A stretch of DNA of 55,306 nt, taken from Anabaena minutissima FACHB-250 (lineage in GTDB: Bacteria; Cyanobacteriota; Cyanobacteriia; Cyanobacteriales; Nostocaceae). Location of the stretch: the NCBI RefSeq assembly GCF_014697125.1, contig NZ_JACJRG010000040.1, positions 1 through 55,306 of the forward strand. The letters are read 5' to 3'. How positions within the stretch are numbered: position 1 is the stretch's first letter; the number at the start of each line of letters is the position of its first letter. Made by a program: the position numbers and the translations under genes. The notes below the pieces were generated by a model. That model was not told the DNA's origin and searched no databases. It was given only the letters and a program-made list of their open reading frames with translations. Positions 1 to 6,366 of the stretch are shown one piece after another.

Positions 1-855
1 CAGTTTTGGTCTGCTCATGGTTGTTTGATTGCCCAGCCTTACGATATGGAGAAGGGTGCAGGTACTAAAAATCCTCATACTTTCTTACGCGCTTTAGGAC
101 CAGAACCTTGGTCCGTTTCTTATGTTGAACCTTGTCGCCGTCCTACAGATGGACGCTATGGAGAGAACCCGAATCGTTTTCAGCATTATTATCAGTACCA
201 AGTTTTGATTAAGCCCTCACCAGATAATATCCAGGAGATTTATCTTGATTCTTTGCGGGCGTTAGGAATTCGACCAGAAGACCACGATATTCGGTTTGTT
301 GAAGATAATTGGGAAGATGCAACGGTGGGTGCTTGGGGTACTGGTTGGGAAGTCTGGTTGGATGGGATGGAAATTACTCAATTTACCTACTTCCAGCAGT
401 GTGGGGGTATTGATTGCCGTCCAGTGTCAATTGAGATTACATATGGTTTAGAGCGATTGGCTATGTATCTCCAGGAAGTAGAGGCGATTACTAAAATTCA
501 TTGGACTGACAACATTAATTATGGTGATGTTCACCTTCAAGGAGAAATTGAGCAGTGTACCTATAACTTTGAAGCGTCTAATCCTGAGTTGCTCCTGACT
601 TTGTTTAATTTGTATGAGCAGGAAGCTACCCAGTTAACGGAAAAAGGATTGGTGTTACCGAGCTTGGATTACGTGATGAAGTGTTCGCACACTTTCAACT
701 TGCTCGATGCTAGAGGAGTGATATCGGTGACGGAGAGAACACGGTATATTGCGAGAATTCGTCATTTGGCACGAAAAGTAGCTCATTTATATGTTGAGCA
801 AAGGGAGAAGTTGGGCTTCCCGTTGCTAAAAAATGCCCCTGTTGCTCATAACTAG
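1..855 (+). CDS. glyQ: Glycyl-tRNA synthetase alpha subunit, 5' end outside window
   Basis: This is the catalytic alpha chain of the two-subunit (alpha2beta2) bacterial glycyl-tRNA synthetase, which charges tRNA-Gly in the cytoplasm together with GlyS. The reading frame is open from base 1 (QFWSAHGCLIAQPYDMEKGAG), so the start lies just upstream of the window and the TTG at 25 is not the start. The conserved class II core is clear: GAGTKNPHTFLRAL, EPCRRPTDGRYGENPNR, and the late motif SIEITYGLERLAMYLQ. About 284 residues are visible of a usual 290-300, so only a short N-terminus is missing. No glyS follows; in cyanobacteria the two genes are commonly separate. A 13-bp hairpin lies just after the stop. 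The assignment is very secure. Confidence 0.97.
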   Translation, partial: QFWSAHGCLIAQPYDMEKGAGTKNPHTFLRALGPEPWSVSYVEPCRRPTDGRYGENPNRFQHYYQYQVLIKPSPDNIQEIYLDSLRALGIRPEDHDIRFVEDNWEDATVGAWGTGWEVWLDGMEITQFTYFQQCGGIDCRPVSIEITYGLERLAMYLQEVEAITKIHWTDNINYGDVHLQGEIEQCTYNFEASNPELLLTLFNLYEQEATQLTEKGLVLPSLDYVMKCSHTFNLLDARGVISVTERTRYIARIRHLARKVAHLYVEQREKLGFPLLKNAPVAHN

Positions 856-882
856 TGACCTGTCAAATCCGACCATTTTGAT

Positions 883-918
883 GATTAGAGAGACGTGATA
901 AATCGCGTCTCTCTAATC
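883..918 (+). terminator. Stem-loop after glyQ
   Basis: A perfect 13-bp stem (883-895 with 906-918, arm GATTAGAGAGACG) with a 10-base loop lies 28 bases after the glyQ stop. No T-run follows it, so it may be a 3'-end stabilising or weak terminator hairpin rather than a classical rho-independent terminator. Confidence 0.6.
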
Positions 919-970
919 AATAATTAATGTTTGATCTACTACTGCTTAATATTTCTTAAAACTTGGTAAA

Positions 971-1009
971 ATTCTATAAACCTCTTTAAAACAAAGAGGT
1001 TTATGGAAT
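971..1009 (+). promoter_or_regulatory. Long leader hairpin before the DUF4079 gene
   Basis: Bases 971-987 pair with 993-1009 in a nearly perfect 17-bp stem with one G-T pair (core TAAACCTCTTT/AAAGAGGTTTA) and a 5-base loop. It ends 26 bases before the DUF4079 start codon. It could be a terminator for upstream transcription or an mRNA leader structure. No T-run follows directly. Confidence 0.5.
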
Positions 1010-1035
1010 TTATCTAGAAATATGGTGCGTGAGAG

Positions 1036-1521
1036 ATGGTGAATTGGAGTGAAGTTCTAGAACCGATCGCATCTGGGTTTCGTTCTTTAGGAGTACCCGA
1101 ACCGATTGTATATTGGGGACATCCGTTGATGATGGCGATCGTGATTTTTGTTGTAGGTAGTTTCGTAGGTGTGGCAGGTTGGAGAGGTAAGTTGCTGGAG
1201 GATAAAGATAAAGATGCTGCGCTGAAAAGTCGGATTTCCCATCGTCAATTAGCACCGTGGTTGTTTTTATTCCTGGCGGGTGGTTATATTGGTGGGGTTT
1301 TGTCTTTAGTTATGCAGCACAAACCACTGTTTGAAAGTTCACACTTTTGGACTGGTTCGCTGGTACTATTACTTTTACTGATTAACGGTGTGATTTCTTT
1401 AAGTGGGTTTCTAGGTAATAAAAAGGTTTTGCGTGCTGTTCATGCCTATTTGGGTAGTGTGGCACTCAGTGTTTTGCTGCTCCATGCTGTCCTAGGATTT
1501 AACTTAGGTATCTCTCTTTGA
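1036..1521 (+). CDS. DUF4079-type cyanobacterial membrane protein
   Basis: A 161-residue protein with about four hydrophobic segments (roughly residues 30-50, 71-92, 104-123 and 136-157) and conserved-looking histidines, for example in WGHPLMMA, ISHRQLAPW and RAVHAYLG. The length, the helix spacing and the His placement resemble the cyanobacterial DUF4079 family, membrane proteins of unknown function; cytochrome-like haem ligation by the helix histidines is only a guess. ATG at 1036 is preceded by GAGAG set unusually close, so the GTG at 1039 is an alternative start. It is a stand-alone gene followed by a rho-independent terminator at 1577-1596. Confidence 0.75.
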   Translation: MVNWSEVLEPIASGFRSLGVPEPIVYWGHPLMMAIVIFVVGSFVGVAGWRGKLLEDKDKDAALKSRISHRQLAPWLFLFLAGGYIGGVLSLVMQHKPLFESSHFWTGSLVLLLLLINGVISLSGFLGNKKVLRAVHAYLGSVALSVLLLHAVLGFNLGISL

Positions 1522-1576
1522 TTCTATGAGTGCGACTGTAAAATAAAATACCATCATATTCTTAAGTATTTTGATC

Positions 1577-1600
1577 AAGCCCGTTTATGCGGGCTTTGTT
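1577..1600 (+). terminator. Rho-independent terminator after DUF4079 gene
   Basis: The 7-bp GC-rich stem AAGCCCG/CGGGCTT (1577-1583 with 1590-1596) with loop TTTATG is followed by TGTTTGT. It is placed between the DUF4079 gene and the comEC-like gene, both on the plus strand. Confidence 0.75.
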
Positions 1601-1720
1601 TGTATAAACGGAATGAACTATACTTCACCAAAAGTATGAAAGGTTTTCCAGACAAATCAAACTAGCTATTTTTAAGTTGGCTGTAAATTCTGTTTATCGG
1701 GTGCTGGGACAAGAAGTTTT

Positions 1721-4087
1721 ATGATTCAGACTAGTGGTGTAATTATTTGTCTTGCCTATATTCTGGGATTGTTATTCACAGCAGTTCCTGGGGGTGGAGT
1801 ATGGATTTTGCCTTTAGGGATATTAAGTGCAGTGCTGTCTAGAAAGGGTTACACCAAACCACCGATAGTTTCGCAGACATCAGAAATTTCTCAAAGTAGA
1901 GTCAAAGTAACACCTAATATCTGGAAAAGTAATATTCAACCACGAGTATGGTTAATAGCTGGTTTGGTGGGATTATTGGCAAGTTTTTATCTGCAATGGC
2001 GAGTACCAGCACCAGCTGCAAATGACATTAGTCAATTCGTCCCACCAATGAATAGCAATAATCAAGAACAACTGGTAATTGTTCGTGGTGAAATCACTAG
2101 TAGCCCTCGTGTTACCCGGAGTCAACGGGGGCAATTTTTGCTAGATGTTTCTCAAGTAGAACAAGTGAAGAATCCCGTCAAAAAGGAAAAAGGCGAGGAA
2201 AATACTCAAAAAGGGGCAACAGGTGAGTTGTATGTCACAGTACCTTTACTTCAGGTTACAGGGTTACATTCTGGGCAACAAATTGAAGTGACTGGGGTTT
2301 TGTACAGGCCGAAAGCTGCATCTAATCCAGGTGCTTTTGATTTTCAGAAATTTTTGAAGCAAGAAGGAATATTTGCTGGTTTAATGGGGCGACAAATCAA
2401 TATTTTGAATGAAGATCGGCAATGGGGATGGTGGCAAATTCGAGATAGGATTGTGCGATCGCAAGTTCGGTGGTTGGATGTTCCAGAGGGGCCACTTGTG
2501 AGTGCGATGGTTTTAGGTAGTAAAGCCGTTGATTTGCCTTATGATATCCGTGATTTATTTGTTAAAGCCGGACTAGCTCATGCTTTGGCAGCTTCAGGGT
2601 TTCAGACTTCTTTAATTTTGAGTGTCATATTGCAGTTAACAAAGCGGGCAAAAAAAGCCACGCAAGTCACCGTGAGTTCACTGGCGTTAATTACTTTCCT
2701 GTGTTTAACAGGTGTGCAACCGTCGGTACTAAGAGCCGTGATTATGGGTTTTGCGGCCTTAGTGGGGTTATTATTAAATAGGAAGATCAAGCAGTTAGGT
2801 TCACTGCTATTAGCTGCAACTCTTTTGTTGATATTTAATCCCTTATGGATTTGGGATTTAGGTTTTCAGTTGAGTTTTTTGGCAACCCTGGGATTGGTTG
2901 TCACAGTACCTGCTATTATTAGCCGTTTGGATTGGTTACCATCAGCGATCGCTTCTTTAATTTCTGTGCCTCTAGCTGCTACCATTTGGACTTTACCTGT
3001 GCAACTGTTTGTGTTTGGAGTTGTACCTGCCTACAGTTTGCTGCTCAATATTATTACAACACCTTTGATTTCTATTCTGAGTATTGGTGGGATTATTAGC
3101 GCGATCGCAGGTTTAATGTTTCCAGAAGCTGGTAGTGTTTTGGCTAGCTTATTGCATTACCCTACTTTATGGCTGATTAAATTAGTGGAATTTTTTAGCC
3201 AATTGCCAGGAAATTCCTTGGCTGTGGGTAGTATATCGATTTGGCAGTTATTGACTATATATATAGTAATATTGTTGGTTTGGTTAGTTCGTTGGTGGCA
3301 GCAACGGTGGTGGTTTGCCGGCTTAATCACTTTTGGTCTAGTTATCTTGCCGGCTTGGCATTCAGCCAGCACTTTAATGAGGATAACTTTGCTAGAAGCT
3401 AAGGCAGAACCAGTTTTAGTAATTCAAGATAAAGGTAAAGTTACCGTAATTAATAGTGGTGATGAGGGTACAGGCCGGTTCACGCTTCTACCATTTTTAA
3501 AACAACAAGGTGTGAATAGGATAGATTGGGCTATATCTACTGATTTTCAAGGTAATGATAATGATGCTTGGCTAGAAGTTTTACAACAATTACCAATTAA
3601 AAATTTTTATACCTATACCATAAAAGAAGAAAATACCATAACTCATCAAGCAATTCAACAAGAATTACAAAAACAAAAGGGAATTTATCAACTTTTATCT
3701 GTGGGACAAACTATCAATACTGGTTCGCTAATTGCACAATTAATTAATGAACAACCTGTTTTACAATTACAAATTCTAGGTCAAAGTTGGTTATTAGTAG
3801 GGGATGTTAAATCTCAAGAGGTGCAAAGAATTATGAAAGCTGGCGGCTGGCCAAATCCCCAAGTGTTGTGGTGTAAGTCTGAGTCTTTGAAAGATTTAGT
3901 TACAGTCTTAAAACCCCAAGTAGCGATCGCCTCTGCTGGCAATATTGACTCTAATACCTTAGCTGAACTGAATAAAACCTCAACTAGAATCTTCTTGACA
4001 GCGCAAGATGGTGCTATTCAATGGACACCCAAGGGGGAATTTGAGTCATTTATTCAGGTAGAAGAAAATAAATCTTCTGCTATATAG
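1721..4087 (+). CDS. comEC: ComEC/Rec2-family competence membrane protein
   Basis: ComEC forms the inner-membrane channel through which single-stranded DNA enters during natural transformation. The 788-residue product has the expected order: N-terminal helices, a periplasmic OB/DUF4131-like region (about 95-230, with YRPKAASNPGAFDFQKFL), then the multi-helix competence domain (about 255-520, with AGLAHALAASGFQ). A C-terminal beta-lactamase-like region (about 560-780) follows. In ComEC proteins this last domain usually carries an HxHxDH metal site; here the corresponding stretch reads DWAISTDFQGND, so the ligands are gone. The fold seems kept (SWLLVGD, ASAGN), so a structural rather than nuclease role is inferred. 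ATG at 1721 is used. The gene stands alone between convergent or unrelated neighbours. Confidence 0.92.
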   Translation: MIQTSGVIICLAYILGLLFTAVPGGGVWILPLGILSAVLSRKGYTKPPIVSQTSEISQSRVKVTPNIWKSNIQPRVWLIAGLVGLLASFYLQWRVPAPAANDISQFVPPMNSNNQEQLVIVRGEITSSPRVTRSQRGQFLLDVSQVEQVKNPVKKEKGEENTQKGATGELYVTVPLLQVTGLHSGQQIEVTGVLYRPKAASNPGAFDFQKFLKQEGIFAGLMGRQINILNEDRQWGWWQIRDRIVRSQVRWLDVPEGPLVSAMVLGSKAVDLPYDIRDLFVKAGLAHALAASGFQTSLILSVILQLTKRAKKATQVTVSSLALITFLCLTGVQPSVLRAVIMGFAALVGLLLNRKIKQLGSLLLAATLLLIFNPLWIWDLGFQLSFLATLGLVVTVPAIISRLDWLPSAIASLISVPLAATIWTLPVQLFVFGVVPAYSLLLNIITTPLISILSIGGIISAIAGLMFPEAGSVLASLLHYPTLWLIKLVEFFSQLPGNSLAVGSISIWQLLTIYIVILLVWLVRWWQQRWWFAGLITFGLVILPAWHSASTLMRITLLEAKAEPVLVIQDKGKVTVINSGDEGTGRFTLLPFLKQQGVNRIDWAISTDFQGNDNDAWLEVLQQLPIKNFYTYTIKEENTITHQAIQQELQKQKGIYQLLSVGQTINTGSLIAQLINEQPVLQLQILGQSWLLVGDVKSQEVQRIMKAGGWPNPQVLWCKSESLKDLVTVLKPQVAIASAGNIDSNTLAELNKTSTRIFLTAQDGAIQWTPKGEFESFIQVEENKSSAI

Positions 4088-4225
4088 TCAATAAGACTCG
4101 CCCGTTTAATTTGTTGTGTAAGAGGCTGATTTGAGGGAAGCATCCGGTTTTGGTAGATCGTCCTGCGCTCAGGCGCACGCTACGCAAACAGACTATAAGT
4201 TGGGGCTATACAAACTAACTAAGTT

Positions 4226-4543
4226 TCATGACTTACTAGCTGATTCTCTGGGTTCATAATATCGGCAGCTTTGACAGGGGCCGTTGGGGTTGATGGCACA
4301 ACGGAGATAACCGGAACGGGCATTAAATTTGCAGCTGATATCACCAATTAAAAAACCTACTCCTTCTAGGTAATAGCGATCGCCTTCTACTGATCTGAGA
4401 TTTTGCTGTATCCTAGCTCTGGAAGCATTAATGGCCGCTTGTCGCAACCGTGAACGTATCCGCCACTGAGTTTTTCGGATCACCCATAGGGAAAACAGGG
4501 AGGGAAACAACCCAATGGTAATTAGCAAAAGTGTCTTGAACAC
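4226..4543 (-). CDS. Small cyanobacterial protein, DUF6464-like
   Basis: A 105-residue protein with one N-terminal hydrophobic helix (about 3-22), a basic stretch (RKTQWRIRSRLRQAA) and a cysteine-containing C-terminus with GDISCKFNARSGYLRCAIN and GPCQSCRYYEP. The four cysteines (C-x(n)-C, C-x2-C) suggest a small metal- or disulphide-stabilised domain at the membrane. I recognise the pattern as a conserved cyanobacterial family, probably DUF6464, but its function is unknown. It is a single gene on the minus strand, convergent with the comEC-like gene; the 138 bases between them hold no clear terminator. Confidence 0.75.
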   Translation of the reverse strand: MFKTLLLITIGLFPSLFSLWVIRKTQWRIRSRLRQAAINASRARIQQNLRSVEGDRYYLEGVGFLIGDISCKFNARSGYLRCAINPNGPCQSCRYYEPRESASKS

Positions 4544-4565
4544 CTTGTCTCAACCTCTTTTATTA

Positions 4566-4676
4566 GGGACTCCCAAATAAAAAATATCCCAAATTTTCTG
4601 GTGGGATGGGTGTCCCCACCCACCCCCGATTTCGGGCGCACCTTACAAGATGGATGATTTATTTCCAGGAAATCCC
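4566..4676. repeat. MITE-like interspersed element
   Basis: An approximately 111-bp noncoding unit with imperfect terminal inverted repeats of about 25 bases (left begins GGGACTCCCAAATAAA; the complement of the right begins GGGATTTCCTGGAAATAA) and an internal palindromic GGGTG/CACCC hairpin. It has the architecture of the miniature inverted-repeat elements scattered in Nostoc genomes. It separates two small minus-strand genes. Confidence 0.55.
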
Positions 4677-4788
4677 ATATGTTGAGTGATCGCCCTGCTT
4701 CCTACAGCCTTTTGTTTCAAAAATATCTAGTACAGCGCGGCGTAAATCAAGATATCCACTTTGGTTGCCAAAAGACAGTCTCAGCAAG

Positions 4789-5067
4789 TCAAGATTGCCA
4801 AGGTGAGGGAATTGGAGTTGTGGAAATGACTTGATTTGCCATCAACTTGATAGCAGTTCTGCCACAACTAGGACAAGGAACATCTAGAGTTTGTGATGAT
4901 ACTCCTTCTACCTCACTTAATAAACCCTGTTTACAGTGCCAACACTCAAAAATGATGCGATGCACTGGCTCGTTGCAGTCCAGTATTTTAACGTGTTGAA
5001 AATTCCTGATTTCGTTGTCTTGGTTTCTTGGTTTGTAGGGTTTTTTTATTTCTCTTACTTCCATCAT
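4789..5067 (-). CDS. Small zinc-ribbon-like hypothetical protein
   Basis: A 92-residue protein with a basic N-terminus (EIKKPYKPRNQ) and two CxxC knuckles, CWHC at about 42-45 and CPSCG at about 69-73, spaced like a zinc ribbon. No catalytic motif is visible. It might bind nucleic acid or a protein partner, but that is inferred only from the metal-binding pattern. ATG at 5067 is used, and a second ATG follows directly, so the first two residues are uncertain. It lies alone, downstream of a 363-base gene-free stretch. Confidence 0.7.
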   Translation of the reverse strand: MMEVREIKKPYKPRNQDNEIRNFQHVKILDCNEPVHRIIFECWHCKQGLLSEVEGVSSQTLDVPCPSCGRTAIKLMANQVISTTPIPSPWQS

Positions 5068-5430
5068 TTTACCTGTCTAACTCACTGATCAATCTGTCCG
5101 GTACTTCAGTGATGGGTTGTTACTGAAAATCAGGACTATTACAATAATGCAAAAAACAACAGTAAAAAGAAAGAACACTTTTTGATGTTGTCAGCTTTTT
5201 ACTCATTTTAGATGGTAGCTTTATTTTCGCCGTGCTATATCAAGGAATCAATATTTTAATATTTATATTTCGCTAACACTAGATCAATTTTATCAGAGTT
5301 AATAATTACGTATAATCAATTAAAAAACAAGTATTTGGTAAAACTAAACACCAATTCGGAAATTACCTCTGACGTTGGGTAGATTAATTAATAAAATTCC
5401 CACATTACACTAAATCTACTGGCTAAATTT
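5068..5430. other. Gene-free AT-rich intergenic stretch
   Basis: 363 bases between the divergent 92-aa and 293-aa genes. The stretch is AT-rich, without a credible open frame, RNA gene or strong inverted repeat. It presumably carries the promoters of both flanking genes, but I cannot single out -10/-35 boxes with confidence. Confidence 0.5.
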
Positions 5431-6312
5431 ATGGCTGACTTAAAAGAAGTATTAAGATTTATTGAGAACATCGAAGCTGAAAACTTTGGTCAATCTGTTT
5501 ATGAAATAGCGAATAAGCTACGTGGCTATACCAAACCACAATACACAACTAAGCTATGGACTCTAGCGACGGGGTATAACCAAAAATATATTCAGGGAGA
5601 ATTCCAAGGAAAACTTAATCAGGAATTAGTATTAAGTGGTAAGCAGACTGATTTTGCTCACTTTATTGCTTCCCTGTCAGATCAAATAAATCAACAGGGA
5701 ATACGTAAATCTGATTTAACGAGTTGGACAGGTGATCATACTTCATGGGCAGGGGATATTGGTTCGGCTATTGTATTTTATCGCTCCCAACCGGAACGGA
5801 CGGCTAAAATTACCCTCGATGAAGCACTCCAAAGACTAGCAAGTGACAATGATTACACGGCAAATATTGCAGCTTATGTCATTGGGAATAAGTTGAATTG
5901 CGATCGCAAAGCTATCATTTCCCAGACGATTGTGCAATATGATACTACGGAATATGCAGGGCATATCAAAGCATTTCTCTCCAAACGTCTTGGGGCAAAT
6001 ATTTTAGGTAATACACTTGAGAATCCAGACACCGTAGAAGCTGAAATTCGCCGTACTGTATCTACATATATTAAGTTGTCTGGTAGAGCATCTAATGTTT
6101 ATAAATCTGTGAAAAATCTAGTCAAGTTACAGCCACAATTAGGATTAGAAAACAACAATGTACCAAATGCCAGTGATTTGCTGACTGGTTCTCTACATTT
6201 TTTATCTCACTTAGTTAAATTTGGCGGCTTAGATAGTCTGCATTTTCAGCCATACCAAATTCCTGGAGTTTCTTGGTTGGGAAAGGTGGATTATTTTGTT
6301 AGTAGTCATTAG
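5431..6312 (+). CDS. Hypothetical protein, 293 aa, family not recognised
   Basis: A soluble protein without signal peptide or membrane helix. The N-terminal third looks helical (MADLKEVLRFIENIEAEN). The middle has an unusual Trp/Asp/Gly patch, SWTGDHTSWAGDIGSAIVF (about 103-121), that could be a ligand- or metal-binding loop. The C-terminal third is again helical and rich in Lys, Leu and Asn. It stands alone on the plus strand, ends 54 bases before the converging PlsY/PEP-synthase-like gene, and has ordinary cyanobacterial codon use including an internal HIP1-like site. No function is assigned. Confidence 0.7.
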   Translation: MADLKEVLRFIENIEAENFGQSVYEIANKLRGYTKPQYTTKLWTLATGYNQKYIQGEFQGKLNQELVLSGKQTDFAHFIASLSDQINQQGIRKSDLTSWTGDHTSWAGDIGSAIVFYRSQPERTAKITLDEALQRLASDNDYTANIAAYVIGNKLNCDRKAIISQTIVQYDTTEYAGHIKAFLSKRLGANILGNTLENPDTVEAEIRRTVSTYIKLSGRASNVYKSVKNLVKLQPQLGLENNNVPNASDLLTGSLHFLSHLVKFGGLDSLHFQPYQIPGVSWLGKVDYFVSSH

Positions 6313-6366
6313 TTATTGGGAATTGGGGATTATTTTTCCCCTATCACCTGTCACCTGTCCCTTCAT

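Noticed and set aside
1721..4087. A fully functional ComEC nuclease
   Set aside because: The HxHxDH position and the later histidine motif are replaced, so only the channel role is supported by sequence.
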